The notes: a model not told the origin generated them from the letters alone. DNA of 64,000 nucleotides from Fictibacillus phosphorivorans (GCF_001619875.1 NZ_LRFC01000008.1:62001-126000), one strand, 5' to 3'. Positions 27,668 through 36,845 are shown, numbered from the stretch's first letter. Program-made: numbers and translations.

Positions 27668-27853
27668 CCCAAATTTTCTTGGTCTTCACTATAATGAACA
27701 TTTATTATTTGGTTTCCAATTAAACATTATTGTCCCATCAATACTCTACCATACGAGAGGCCAAAATTCCAAACAAGAGTTTTTTCCAACATTTTTCCTT
27801 CATGTTTTTTCCTAACTTCAACAAACTATAGATAAATGAACGAAAGGAGTGGA

Positions 27854-28861
27854 TTGGGACGTATGAGGAAAACAGTCCTGTTCCTCACTCTAGCAGCCCT
27901 TCTAATAACCTTTCTTCCGGAAAGCAGGAGTGCGGCCGCAGAGCGATTTACAAAAGAAGATGTAGATAGACTAAGCCTCTATAAAAAAATGGAGTCCGTT
28001 ACACTTATTCCATGGCACTATTTTGCCGGAGTTGACCAATATGAACGAAGCGTAAGAAAAGCAAGAAGAGACCTTCCTGCTAGAAAAGGTCTTGTGGGCA
28101 TTTACTTTTCTCCCATCCAATGGTCTGGTCCGATCAACCCAACGATGGATGACACAAACCCTGAACGGATTTCGATGTTTGGCGGGATCGGAAAAGATGG
28201 AAATAATGACGGAATAGCTGACCGAAACAATGATGAAGATATTTTGTTTACCTTTGCAGAAATCATTCAAAAACATGGTCATGACATCGAAAATTTCAGA
28301 ATCGGATTATGGAGCTATTACCAACGGGATAAAGCCGTTGATATTATTATGGAGAACGCCAAGATTTATGAAACATATGGGACGGTTGCTTTAGATAAAC
28401 ACAGCTTTATCGTACCTTTAAGATCGAATTACAGCTACAGAAGTACATGGGGTGACCGCCGTGGTTTTGGTGGATTACGAATTCACGAAGGAACAGATAT
28501 TTTTGCGGATTACGGCGTACCGGTTAAAGCCGTATCTTATGGAATAGTAGAAGTTAAAGGCTGGAACCGTTTTGGCGGCTGGAGAATTGGAGTACGCGAT
28601 ATCAATAATGTCTATCACTATTACGCCCATCTAGGCAGTTTTAATAAAGCCATTGAAAAAGGAACGATCGTTGAACCTGGCATGGTGCTTGGATATGTCG
28701 GAAGCACCGGCTACGGACCCCCTGGAACGTCAGGGAAGTTTCCACCTCATCTTCATTTTGGGATGTATCGTGATAACGGGTATACCGAGTGGGCATTCGA
28801 TCCATACCCTTATTTAAAAGCTTGGGAACGTCAGGAACGAATAAGCAGCAGACGAAGATAA
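27854..28861 (+). CDS. lytH: M23 peptidase LytH (YunA), sporulation cortex endopeptidase
   Basis: Secreted zinc metallopeptidase. In B. subtilis LytH trims spore cortex stem peptides to single L-alanine. Hydrophobic signal segment (TVLFLTLAALLITFLP) near the N terminus; M23 ligands in RIHEGTD and PPHLHFG (HxxxD and HxH), with HYYAHLG between them. A calcium-loop-like stretch (DGNNDGIADRNND) lies near residue 120. TTG at 27854 fits GGAGTGGA spacing better than the upstream ATG at 27836. A terminator follows. Confidence 0.9.
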   Translation: MGRMRKTVLFLTLAALLITFLPESRSAAAERFTKEDVDRLSLYKKMESVTLIPWHYFAGVDQYERSVRKARRDLPARKGLVGIYFSPIQWSGPINPTMDDTNPERISMFGGIGKDGNNDGIADRNNDEDILFTFAEIIQKHGHDIENFRIGLWSYYQRDKAVDIIMENAKIYETYGTVALDKHSFIVPLRSNYSYRSTWGDRRGFGGLRIHEGTDIFADYGVPVKAVSYGIVEVKGWNRFGGWRIGVRDINNVYHYYAHLGSFNKAIEKGTIVEPGMVLGYVGSTGYGPPGTSGKFPPHLHFGMYRDNGYTEWAFDPYPYLKAWERQERISSRRR

Positions 28862-28876
28862 ATAATGGTGATGATG

Positions 28877-28902
28877 AAAAAGAAGCTTTTGGCTTCTTTT
28901 TT
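28877..28902 (+). terminator. Intrinsic terminator of lytH
   Basis: AAAAGAAGC pairs with GCTTCTTTT around a small loop and runs into seven T residues. Confidence 0.85.
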
Positions 28903-28952
28903 TATTTGGAGGGATGAGCGGAAGATAGTTGTTGGGGGTAATTCTTCGGGTA

Positions 28953-29128
28953 CGAGCATAAATCTACGCGGCGAGCGTAAATCTCCGTAAGCGAGCATAA
29001 ATCTTCACGAACGAGCATATTTCTCCGTGAGCGAGCATAAATCTTCACGAGCGAGCATAAATCTTCGCGAACGAGCATATTTCTCCGTGAGCCAGCATAA
29101 ATCTTCGGAATCGCTGTAAATCTAGAGT
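28953..29128. repeat. Intergenic tandem array, 20-bp unit, about nine copies
   Basis: The unit consensus is CGAGCATAAATCTTCACGAG. Units begin at 28953, 28972, 28992, 29012, 29032, 29052, 29072, 29092 and 29112. Units 4 and 7 (CGAGCATATTTCTCCGTGAG) are identical, and units 3-5 and 6-8 form a 60-bp higher-order repeat. It lies between the converging lytH and metS/metP genes. Confidence 0.9.
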
Positions 29129-29155
29129 CCTCTTCTTTGCTTTACGAGCATCACT

Positions 29156-29195
29156 ACAAAAAAAACTGGTTCTTCAACCGAAGAACCAGCTTCAT
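29156..29195 (-). terminator. Intrinsic terminator of the metP-metS transcript
   Basis: On the minus strand GCTGGTTCTTC pairs with GAAGAACCAGT and is followed by eight T residues. Confidence 0.85.
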
Positions 29196-29198
29196 TCA

Positions 29199-29303
29199 TT
29201 ATTTCTTTCTAGAAACACGGACCACGTTTGCAATACTCGCTAAGAGTCCGCCCCACAGGATGACCATGCCGATTACCATCATTGCAATTGCACTACTAGT
29301 CAT
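29199..29303 (-). CDS. metS: Small subunit of methionine/alanine-type NSS importer (MetS-like)
   Basis: 34-aa single-helix membrane protein: a polar start (MTSSAIAM), a hydrophobic core (MVIGMVILWGGLLASI) and a basic end (RVSRKK). Its ribosome site AAGGAGGT lies within the last codons of the transporter gene, whose stop is one base from this ATG, so translation is coupled. MetS-type small subunits are required for function of MetP transporters in Corynebacterium. The call rests on position, size and topology. Confidence 0.85.
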   Translation of the reverse strand: MTSSAIAMMVIGMVILWGGLLASIANVVRVSRKK

Positions 29304-29304
29304 A

Positions 29305-30807
29305 TCAGCTGACCTCCTTTTTCTCATTAACTACATCAGATTTCCAGTTAACACGGCCTAATACAATACCGAGTACGATGACACCTACAGCTACGACTAC
29401 TCCATAAGTAACAACAAGTTGTGTTGGATATCCACCGTAATTCTCAGCAAGGTTTTGTCTAATGTTATCAAACATCATGTAACCAAGAAGGATCGGTGTG
29501 ATGACACCCAGGCAAACTTTCCACCATAAACCTGTTCTAAGGTCAGAGATTGCATTAGCGTGATTTTGAAGTCCTCCTAATTGCTTAACGAACCATGCAA
29601 TTAGTACAACCTCTGCAAGACCAGCTAATGTGATACCAAAGTTGTTGATGAAGTAATCCACGATATCGAGCATGTATAGTCCGCCTTTAGTAGCGAAAAG
29701 CAAGGAAATTACGGAAGCAACGCCTCCACCCATTAATACAGCTTTTGTTCTAGAGATTCCAAACTTGTCTTGTAATGCTGCGACATACGTTTCTACGATT
29801 GAGATCAACGACGTCATACCAGCAAATACAAGTGTTAAGAAGAACATTGTTCCAAAGAACGCATTACCACCAGGGAACTCATTAATGATAGCCGGGAATA
29901 CTTCGAATGCTAGTCCAATCCCGCCCTTAACTACTTCAGCTACTGGCAGTCCTTGTTGCATAGCCATGAATCCTAGGGCAGCAAAAACTCCGATACCAGC
30001 AAGAAGTTCAAAACCTGAGTTTGCGAAACCTGTAATAAAAGCATTGTTGTTGATATCTGATTTTTTTGGTAAGTAGCTTGAGTACGTCACCATGATCGCA
30101 AAAGCAATGGATAACGAGAAGAATATTTGACCATAGGCCGCTACCCAAACCTTACCGTTGTTGATAGCACTCCAATCAGGTGTAAAGAATGTATTTAATC
30201 CTTGAGCAGCACCATCAAGCGTAATTGCGCGAATAACAATTAATAAGAACATAATAACTAAAGCTGGGATAAAAATTTTATTAAAGCGCTCGATGCCTTT
30301 AGATACACCTTTATAAAGAACTAATAACGTTACAACCCATACGATTAAAAGTGCAATTAAAATGCCAGGTACGATACCACCGATGTCACCAGGCGTTTTG
30401 CTTAATTGAAGAACCTCTCCATAAAAGAAATCGGAAGGCTTGTCTCCCCAAGCAAGATTTAGCGAGTAAATCGAGTACTTAATCGCCCACGCAATGATTA
30501 CAGCATAGTAGGTGGAAATGACAAACGCTACAAAAACTTGCCACCACCCTAGCCACTCTGCATTCTTATGAAGACGGAAGTAAGAAAGTGGAGCTGAACC
30601 ACGGTACTTATGTCCTAATGTGAACTCTAGAATCAGTAAGGGAATCCCTGCCGTTAAGAGTGCGACCAGATACGGGATAAAAAATGCTCCTCCACCGTTT
30701 TCATAAGCAACTGCTGGAAATCTCCAGATGTTGCCTAGGCCGATAGCGGAACCGACAGCAGCTAAGATAAATCCGTAGCGGCTTCCCCATTGTTGCCTAT
30801 TTTCCAT
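29305..30807 (-). CDS. metP: Sodium-dependent amino acid transporter (NSS family, MetP-like)
   Basis: 500-aa neurotransmitter:sodium symporter homologue with about 12 membrane segments. The N terminus WGSRYGFILAAVGSAIGLGN is the LeuT-type TM1 with the sodium and substrate residues, followed by IWRFP. The paired 34-aa MetS-like gene points to the methionine/alanine importer branch. A sigma-A promoter is visible upstream, and no S-box is present, so control differs from metNIQ in the same window. The substrate is inferred. Confidence 0.85.
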   Translation of the reverse strand: MENRQQWGSRYGFILAAVGSAIGLGNIWRFPAVAYENGGGAFFIPYLVALLTAGIPLLILEFTLGHKYRGSAPLSYFRLHKNAEWLGWWQVFVAFVISTYYAVIIAWAIKYSIYSLNLAWGDKPSDFFYGEVLQLSKTPGDIGGIVPGILIALLIVWVVTLLVLYKGVSKGIERFNKIFIPALVIMFLLIVIRAITLDGAAQGLNTFFTPDWSAINNGKVWVAAYGQIFFSLSIAFAIMVTYSSYLPKKSDINNNAFITGFANSGFELLAGIGVFAALGFMAMQQGLPVAEVVKGGIGLAFEVFPAIINEFPGGNAFFGTMFFLTLVFAGMTSLISIVETYVAALQDKFGISRTKAVLMGGGVASVISLLFATKGGLYMLDIVDYFINNFGITLAGLAEVVLIAWFVKQLGGLQNHANAISDLRTGLWWKVCLGVITPILLGYMMFDNIRQNLAENYGGYPTQLVVTYGVVVAVGVIVLGIVLGRVNWKSDVVNEKKEVS

Positions 30808-30877
30808 TTGTTGTGTCCCCCTTTTTATGAAGTCGAAAAGTTTACAATTGTTACTTTTTTCTGACTATTCTGCGTTC

Positions 30878-30907
30878 AGTATATTACAAAATACAGAATG
30901 CTGTCAA
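30878..30907 (-). promoter_or_regulatory. Predicted sigma-A promoter of metP-metS
   Basis: On the minus strand TTGACA (30902-30907) and TATACT (30878-30883) are separated by 18 bp. Confidence 0.75.
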
Positions 30908-30960
30908 AATGTTTTTAGTTATTTTGTCGGAATAAGGGGAAAGAAGTCGTATAAATATAA

Positions 30961-30993
30961 GAAAAAGTGCCTGGTTTAATACCAGACACTTTC
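30961..30993 (-). terminator. Intrinsic terminator of the NhaC-family gene
   Basis: On the minus strand AAAGTGTCTGGT pairs with AACCAGGCACTTT around a short loop, then T residues. Confidence 0.8.
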
Positions 30994-30997
30994 AAAT

Positions 30998-32587
30998 TTA
31001 TGCTTTTATCGAATTGGCAGCAATGCTATTTTTACTAGATAATTTTTTTATAAACAATAAAGCGATAGCAAATACTCCCGTTGAAACGAATAGACCTACC
31101 CAAACACTTTCAGTTAATCCAAGTGCAAGATAACCTACAGCAGATACTCCAGCAGCGACTAAGCTGTAAGGAAGCTGTGTCATTACGTGATCAATATGAT
31201 GACTTCCCGCTCCTGTTGATGAAAGGATTGTTGTATCTGAAATTGGTGAACAGTGGTCTCCAAAAACAGATCCAGCAAGAACCGCTGCAAGTACTGGCAG
31301 CATCAGCTCAATATTTGTAGAAGCAGAAATCTCTGCTGCGATTGGAAGCATCACACCGAACGTTCCCCAAGACGTACCTGTCGCAAAAGCCATTAGACCT
31401 GACAGAACAAATAAAACGAAAGGAAGATACGCTAAGTTCATGTGTTGATCGACCAGTCCAGCGAGGTACTTACCTGTTCCTAAACTATCGATAATAGAGA
31501 TAATCGTCCAAGCAAATAGTAAGATCGTTACTGCACCAATCATAGATTGAACACCCCGTCCAAGTCCTTTTCCTAGTGAAGCAGCTCCCATTTTTTTAGG
31601 CAGGAAGAACAGAATCGCTGCCGCCAACCCTACCAAACCGCCATATAATAATGATTTTGGTACATCTGTATTTTCGAATATTGATAAAAGTGTAACAGCC
31701 GTTGGTTCTTCAAGGCCTTTTACATTTTGAATGCCTGTATAGATCATGAAGGCAACTGTTGAAACAATCAACAAAACGATCGGCCAAACAAGATCTCCTA
31801 CTTTTCCTTTGTCACTTTCTTCAAGCTTGATTCCTTCTCCAATTGCTGCTTTTTTCTCTGGATCAATCACTTCACCAGTAGCAAAAGCTCGTTCTTCATG
31901 TTTTCTCATCGGTCCAAAATCAAGTTGAAAATAAGCAACGACAAAAACAAGTATAAGTGCAAAAACTGCATAAAAATTCATAGGGATCATTTGAATAAAA
32001 GCACTGAATGCAGACATATTTGTAATCTCATGAGTTGCAAAAATCGTACCGATAATCCCGATAATGTACGCTCCCCAACTGGAAACAGGCGAGATTACAC
32101 ATACAGGAGCAGCGGTCGAATCGAGATAATAGGCCAGTTTCGCACGCGAAATACGGTGGCGGTCTGTGATCGGTCTGCTTACATTGCCTACCGCTAGTGA
32201 GTTAAAGTAGTCATCAATAAAAATAACAAGTCCAAAAACAACCGTTAAGAGCTGTGCACCTCTTCTTGTCTTCACTTTAGAGATTGCCCACTCACCAAAA
32301 GCACGGCTTCCACCAGCTAAAGAGATGATGCTTGTCATCATTCCCAAAATCAATAAAAACAGCAGTATATATACATTCCATTCATTTAGTGCACCATCCG
32401 CAATAAAATGCCCTTTTACGATTGTGCCAATTTCCTTTAATGTAGCACCAATATTAAAATCGTGAAGCAATAATGCTCCCGCTACAATCCCTGCCCCTAA
32501 AGAGAGTAATACTCTTCGTGTTAGCACAACCATTAAAATAGCCAATACAGGCGGGATTAATGAATAAATCGAATTCTCAAATTCCAT
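30998..32587 (-). CDS. NhaC-superfamily transporter, predicted lysine transporter
   Basis: 529-aa polytopic membrane protein with NhaC-family motifs (FIDDYFNSLAVGNVSRPITDRHRISRAKLAY, ATGTSWGTFGVMLPIA, GDHCSPISDTTILSSTGAG). Annotation by homology alone would be Na+/H+ antiporter. A lysine riboswitch and terminator sit directly upstream, which supports reassignment to lysine uptake or export (the LysW type proposed for NhaC homologues under LYS elements). The ATG at 32587 follows AAGGAGG; the longer frame to 32704 runs into the terminator hairpin. Confidence 0.88.
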   Translation of the reverse strand: MEFENSIYSLIPPVLAILMVVLTRRVLLSLGAGIVAGALLLHDFNIGATLKEIGTIVKGHFIADGALNEWNVYILLFLLILGMMTSIISLAGGSRAFGEWAISKVKTRRGAQLLTVVFGLVIFIDDYFNSLAVGNVSRPITDRHRISRAKLAYYLDSTAAPVCVISPVSSWGAYIIGIIGTIFATHEITNMSAFSAFIQMIPMNFYAVFALILVFVVAYFQLDFGPMRKHEERAFATGEVIDPEKKAAIGEGIKLEESDKGKVGDLVWPIVLLIVSTVAFMIYTGIQNVKGLEEPTAVTLLSIFENTDVPKSLLYGGLVGLAAAILFFLPKKMGAASLGKGLGRGVQSMIGAVTILLFAWTIISIIDSLGTGKYLAGLVDQHMNLAYLPFVLFVLSGLMAFATGTSWGTFGVMLPIAAEISASTNIELMLPVLAAVLAGSVFGDHCSPISDTTILSSTGAGSHHIDHVMTQLPYSLVAAGVSAVGYLALGLTESVWVGLFVSTGVFAIALLFIKKLSSKNSIAANSIKA

Positions 32588-32660
32588 GATGTTCCTCCTT
32601 CTTTTCATTAGCCATCGATTTTGAGGAGTGTTACAGGACGTTGAGGAAAAAAAGACAAAA

Positions 32661-32704
32661 TAAAAAGCGATTAATAGAAAAGGAAATAACCTGCTATCAA
32701 TCAC
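32661..32704 (-). terminator. Lysine riboswitch terminator
   Basis: On the minus strand GTGATTGATAG pairs with CTATTAATCGC (one G-U pair), then TTTTTATTTT. It lies between the aptamer and the NhaC-family start codon. Confidence 0.75.
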
Positions 32705-32730
32705 TTAAGTAATTTATGGTTTTCCTCATC

Positions 32731-32920
32731 GATCAGTAGTCCTCCACTGCTTGTAATTCCCAAGCAGTGACAGTTTTACACTTTTTCAGTGTAAACCCAG
32801 CAAAAGTGAACAGACGGTTTACATTTTGCTTCGGCGGAAGTTCCTTTCCTTTTTCTTCACAGACGTCACTCTCTGAAAAAGTACTTATAAAATCCGCTCC
32901 TCTACCCCATCGGTGATAGG
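32731..32920 (-). promoter_or_regulatory. Lysine riboswitch (L box)
   Basis: Conserved blocks read in order on the minus strand: GATGGGGTAGAGGAGCG, GTGAAGAAAAAGGAAAGG, CCGCCGAAGC, GCTGGGTTTACACTG, ACTGTCACTGC and GTGGAGGACTACTG. These match the five-helix lysine aptamer, including the GCCGAAG and CTGGG core segments. Lysine should favour the downstream terminator. Confidence 0.92.
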
Positions 32921-33014
32921 CTTAAAGACATATAAAATTTTAAATTCAGTTTTAATTATAACAAATATGATTAAATGGTCAACCCAATTGAATACTGTTA
33001 AATTTTAGGGAGCC

Positions 33015-33857
33015 CTACTCTACCGCTTCCTCTTCTCCCGTTTCTTCTGTCGAGCTCTCCTCAGGAATATCCAACTCTTTATCGCCTTTAGGCTTATCCT
33101 TTAATTCAGGAGTAATCGGAACAGTAGGCTGAATCGGGTCACCGGACTGGTTGTAGTAAACAGGCACTTCACCTTTTATGAACTGAGCAGTGATCTTAAT
33201 CGGTCTTTTAACAACCGTTGTTTCCGTAGCAAACGGAATAACAATTCTCGTTTTGACAGTAACGATAATATCAATATTTATCCATGTGTTATTGATTCCA
33301 GAGTTCTCAATCTTTTCAACGATATCGGTATTCGCTTCTCCAATGAGCATAAATTTAATGGGTATCTTAGGACCTAAGTTTGCAAGTAAAGAGTTCCTCG
33401 TTGCTTGCCCAAGCGGAATTTTCATAATCACGCCAGGTTCATTTTTATAAGCGGAAATGCCTAATTCATCGTTGTTGATTACTTCATGGGCCTTTCCTTC
33501 TTCTATTTCCTTAAGGTATTTTTGCACCACTTTTTGTGATTGATTAGCTACCCTGTTGATTACACTTTGATTGATCCCAGCAAATACGACATTTCCTTCA
33601 TTATCCGTTTTATATTCAATAATATCATCCATTTGAGATGGACCTATGATCTCATTATCAATCGCTTCACTTATTGCCAGTGCTGCAATTTCTTCTGTTT
33701 TCTTCTGAGCAATCAGCATAAGCGTAGGTTCAATTCCTCTGTTCACAAGCCAAAGTCCTTGTATTGTTATAAAAGTAAAAAGAATAAAAGAGATCAGGAG
33801 TACAAACCGGAATGGAAGCGGCCCTTTTCGAAGTTTCATTTTTCGGCGTTTAAACAA
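33015..33857 (-). CDS. yunB: Sporulation protein YunB
   Basis: About 280 aa with a single N-terminal membrane anchor (FRFVLLISFILFTFITIQ) followed by an extracytoplasmic domain with the YunB features: PLGQATRNSLLANLGPKIPIK and TTVVKRPIKITAQF. In B. subtilis it is a mother-cell (sigma-E) gene needed for full sporulation. TTG at 33857 follows GGGGGG at seven bases and is preferred to the upstream ATG. The acidic tail after residue 240 is poorly conserved in style. It lies downstream of thyA-dfrA on the same strand. Confidence 0.9.
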   Translation of the reverse strand: MFKRRKMKLRKGPLPFRFVLLISFILFTFITIQGLWLVNRGIEPTLMLIAQKKTEEIAALAISEAIDNEIIGPSQMDDIIEYKTDNEGNVVFAGINQSVINRVANQSQKVVQKYLKEIEEGKAHEVINNDELGISAYKNEPGVIMKIPLGQATRNSLLANLGPKIPIKFMLIGEANTDIVEKIENSGINNTWINIDIIVTVKTRIVIPFATETTVVKRPIKITAQFIKGEVPVYYNQSGDPIQPTVPITPELKDKPKGDKELDIPEESSTEETGEEEAVE

Positions 33858-33919
33858 AAGGTAACCCCCCTTTCTACATATGTATGCAGACAAGAGGGGG
33901 GCTCATTCAAACTTTACGG

Positions 33920-34396
33920 TTAAATTTTTTCGAACACAACGAAATCATGTGGATATTTATTTTTTTCGTCAACGATTCCTGGCTTGCGTGAGACTTCATG
34001 CCATTCATTACGATTGATTTCCGGAAAATACGTATCCGCATCAAAGGTATCGTGGATCTCTGTCACATACAGGCGATCAGCCACAGGCATAAACAGCTTG
34101 AAAATCTCCGTTCCGCCGATTACACATAATTCTTCTGCATCTAGGTTCAATACTTCATCTACAGAATGTACAACCGTTGTTCCTGAGGCTTGATAATTGT
34201 CATCTCTCGTTACCACGATATTTTCGCGTCCGGGTAAAGGTTTGCCGATTGATTCATACGTTTTACGACCCATAACGATCGGTTTCCCCATCGTAACATT
34301 CTTAAAATGCTTAAGGTCGTTTGGCAAGTACCAGGGAAGGTCATTGTCTTTACCGATTGCACGGTTCTCATCCATTGCAACAACAAAAGAAATCAT
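33920..34396 (-). CDS. dfrA: Dihydrofolate reductase
   Basis: Reduces dihydrofolate with NADPH, refilling the pool oxidised by ThyA. Motifs are [21 protein letters not shown] at the N terminus, with the substrate acid in LPNDLKHFK, and the NADPH site [10 protein letters not shown]. Length 158 aa. It overlaps thyA by four bases (ATGA), so the pair is coupled. Placement between yunB and yunC differs from B. subtilis. Confidence 0.95.
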   Translation of the reverse strand: MISFVVAMDENRAIGKDNDLPWYLPNDLKHFKNVTMGKPIVMGRKTYESIGKPLPGRENIVVTRDDNYQASGTTVVHSVDEVLNLDAEELCVIGGTEIFKLFMPVADRLYVTEIHDTFDADTYFPEINRNEWHEVSRKPGIVDEKNKYPHDFVVFEKI

Positions 34397-35187
34397 ACAC
34401 TCACCATGCCTTTAATATGAGGATGGGCTTCATAGTCAACAAGTTCAAAGTCATCAAATGTAAAATCAAAAATGTTTGTCACATTTGGATTCAACTTCAT
34501 CTTTGGAAGCGGCATCGGCTCACGAGTCAACTGCAGCTCTACTTGTTCTAAATGATTTGTGTAGATATGTGCATCACCAACAGTGTGTACGAACTCACCT
34601 GGCTTAAGACCTGTAACTTGGGCAACCATCATCGTAAGGAGTGCATATGACGCAATATTGAATGGCACTCCAAGAAAACTATCTGCTGAACGCTGATAGA
34701 GCTGACAAGATAGTTTGCCATCTGCTACATAAAACTGAAACAGCAAGTGGCAAGGCGGCAGTGCCATATTGGGTACATCTGAAGGATTCCATGCTGATAC
34801 GATCAAACGTCTTGAATCAGGGTTCTTCTTAATGTCTTCAATGACGTTTGAAATTTGATCAATGGTCTCACCGTTTGGTTTTGACCAAGAACGCCACTGT
34901 TGACCGTAAACGGGTCCAAGATTTCCATTCTCATCAGCCCACTCATCCCAAATACGAACGCCATTTTCTTTTAGATAGGCAATATTTGTATCACCTTTTA
35001 AAAACCACAGCAACTCATGGATGATTGATTTCAGATGAAGTTTCTTTGTCGTAACAAGCGGAAAACCTTCCTCTAAATCAAACCTCATTTGACGGCCGAA
35101 TACAGATACCGTCCCAGTGCCTGTCCGATCTTCTTTTTTCGTTCCGTTATGTAAAATATCTTGAAGAAAATCCAAGTATTGTTTCAT
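34393..35187 (-). CDS. thyA: Thymidylate synthase ThyA
   Basis: Methylates dUMP to dTMP using methylenetetrahydrofolate. The nucleophile Cys146 lies in [13 protein letters not shown]; the folate/dUMP motifs RTGTGT (residues 21-26) and [15 protein letters not shown] are intact. Length 264 aa. GAGGAGG precedes the ATG. It forms a two-gene unit with dfrA. Confidence 0.96.
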   Translation of the reverse strand: MKQYLDFLQDILHNGTKKEDRTGTGTVSVFGRQMRFDLEEGFPLVTTKKLHLKSIIHELLWFLKGDTNIAYLKENGVRIWDEWADENGNLGPVYGQQWRSWSKPNGETIDQISNVIEDIKKNPDSRRLIVSAWNPSDVPNMALPPCHLLFQFYVADGKLSCQLYQRSADSFLGVPFNIASYALLTMMVAQVTGLKPGEFVHTVGDAHIYTNHLEQVELQLTREPMPLPKMKLNPNVTNIFDFTFDDFELVDYEAHPHIKGMVSV

Positions 35188-35330
35188 CCCGATCGCCTCC
35201 TCATTATCTATTTATCGTATCATATCCTACACCCTTTTTGTTCATGAAAAAGCCATAAAAATAGCGTCAACACCTAACACTTTTTCCCTTATCTACACAT
35301 AAAAATAGTAGTGAAGAAAGGAGTGGAAGC

Positions 35331-35633
35331 ATGTTAGAGATGAACCCGATCTTAATAGAAGGACATCCATTTACCGCTGTCACCCTTCGTTTGCCAAAAA
35401 CAAATTTTATGGCCGTGTTTAATGAGAATGGATATATCATGTGTGGCGCACTAGATGTAGCATTGTTGAATGAAAAATTAGCAGACCGTAAAATTATTGC
35501 AGGGCGTGCTGTTGGTGTGAGAACGATTGAACAGCTGCTGGATGCACCTTTAGAATCTATTACGTTTGAAGCAAGAGAAAGAGGCATTGAAGTTGGTATG
35601 CAAGGGAGAAAAGCACTTTTAAAGATGCTTTAA
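35331..35633 (+). CDS. yunC: YunC family protein (DUF1805)
   Basis: 100-aa conserved protein of unknown function. Family features are AVTLRLPKTNFMAVFNENGYIMCGALDVALLNEKL and the segment AGRAVGVRTIEQLLDAPL. GAAAGGAGTGG precedes the ATG. It stands alone with its own terminator; as in B. subtilis, it follows yunB in gene order. Confidence 0.88.
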   Translation: MLEMNPILIEGHPFTAVTLRLPKTNFMAVFNENGYIMCGALDVALLNEKLADRKIIAGRAVGVRTIEQLLDAPLESITFEARERGIEVGMQGRKALLKML

Positions 35634-35639
35634 TGATAA

Positions 35640-35664
35640 AAAACTGCGCTAAAAGCTGCGCAGT
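35640..35664 (+). terminator. Intrinsic terminator of yunC
   Basis: AAACTGCGC pairs with GCGCAGTTT around an 8-nt loop and is followed by TTCTTT. Confidence 0.85.
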
Positions 35665-35669
35665 TTTCT

Positions 35670-35852
35670 TTATGTTTTAAATCGATCTCTGGTGAATTTT
35701 AAAGATATTAAATTAATACATAACACGAGGGTCAGAAACTGAATACGTTTCGAATTGTTCGTAAATATGTAAACGAAAAGCAAGTAAACGCCACTGACGA
35801 CAAAGGCAATCTGTAAGCAGTACATCATTTGAATCAATTTTTTAAAATCCAA
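35670..35852 (-). CDS. Small two-helix membrane protein, unknown
   Basis: About 60 aa with two hydrophobic segments (YCLQIAFVVSGVYLLFVYIF and IQFLTLVLCINLISL) joined by a short polar turn, ending in a basic tail. TTG at 35852 has GGGGA five bases upstream; the ATG at 35873 has no clear ribosome site. No family is recognised. It may share the yunC terminator hairpin from the opposite strand. Confidence 0.5.
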   Translation of the reverse strand: MDFKKLIQMMYCLQIAFVVSGVYLLFVYIFTNNSKRIQFLTLVLCINLISLKFTRDRFKT

Positions 35853-35975
35853 AGTGATCCCCACTTTCTTCATCCAGCATAACTGATTTCATTCACCCTA
35901 TTAGTATATCAATACGATTTTAAAAAATGAATCATCTACCAACTTTTGAAAACAATTTGTAATATAAGGAAAAGG

Positions 35976-36818
35976 TTAAAACAAGTCCAGTTGTCTTGGC
36001 GCGAGGAAATCATACTGAATATCCAGTATGTCAATCATCTGTTTTGCGTTGTCAGCAGCATCTCCGCCTGAATTATTATTAAAAAGGATGGTAAGACTGT
36101 TCGTCTCTGATGCAAGCTTTTCGATCCGTTCTTTCCATTTAATAAGCTCGACATCATTATACCTGTATAGATAACGGACTTCTCTCCAGTTCGGTTGACC
36201 CTGATTGTTCCACCCATAGACATTTCTGCCGTGCATTCGTACGAGTGTCTTTTCATGTGACGTATACATAACAATAGGAATCGAGCCTGTCCCGGCTTGA
36301 GGTTCGTCGCAAACCGTATGAATCCATCCTTCTTCTTTTATGAAACTCAGCGTTTTCTCTTTCATTTCCTCGCTGAACCAGGTTTGATTACGAAACTCTA
36401 GAGCTACAGGGATGTCTCCCATCATTTCTTTTGCATTCCTTAACATCTGAACATTTTCCTTTTTACAGTCAAACCATGGCGGATATTGAAAAAGAACCAT
36501 ATCCAGTTTTCCTGCCTCGATTACAGGCTGCATGGATATGACGAAAGCTTCAAACATTTCTTTAACGGATTCAAAAGGTAATTTACCTCTCGAATGACCT
36601 GTCATGCCTTGATAGGCTTTTACAACGAAGGAAAAGTCCTTCGGAGTCGCCGCAACCCATTTTTCATAGTTCTTTACAGGCTGAACCGCATAAAAGGAAG
36701 AATCGACTTCTACAACAGGAAAATGACCGCTGTAGACCGCGAGTTTATCTCTTGCAGGAGTACCATCTGGATACAGAGAATCATGATCTCCCCAACCTGT
36801 AACACCGATTTTAATCAT
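35976..36818 (-). CDS. yunF: YunF family protein (DUF72)
   Basis: 280-aa TIM-barrel DUF72 protein. Family motifs are IGVTGWGDHDSLYP at the N terminus, VEVDSSFYAVQP, VLFQYPPWF and VRMHGRNVYGW near residue 200. No enzymatic function is established for the family; nuclease- or sugar-isomerase-like roles have been suggested. It lies downstream of nfrA on the same strand, 27 bp apart. Confidence 0.88.
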   Translation of the reverse strand: MIKIGVTGWGDHDSLYPDGTPARDKLAVYSGHFPVVEVDSSFYAVQPVKNYEKWVAATPKDFSFVVKAYQGMTGHSRGKLPFESVKEMFEAFVISMQPVIEAGKLDMVLFQYPPWFDCKKENVQMLRNAKEMMGDIPVALEFRNQTWFSEEMKEKTLSFIKEEGWIHTVCDEPQAGTGSIPIVMYTSHEKTLVRMHGRNVYGWNNQGQPNWREVRYLYRYNDVELIKWKERIEKLASETNSLTILFNNNSGGDAADNAKQMIDILDIQYDFLAPRQLDLF

Positions 36819-36845
36819 TCTTTGAAGTCACCTGCCTAAACGTGA

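Noticed and set aside
28953-29128. CRISPR array
   Set aside because: The 20-bp units are contiguous with no unique spacers, and no cas genes are present.
29137-29361. 74-codon plus-strand frame opposite metS and metP
   Set aside because: It covers a terminator and the antisense of the metS-like gene; no ribosome site is present.
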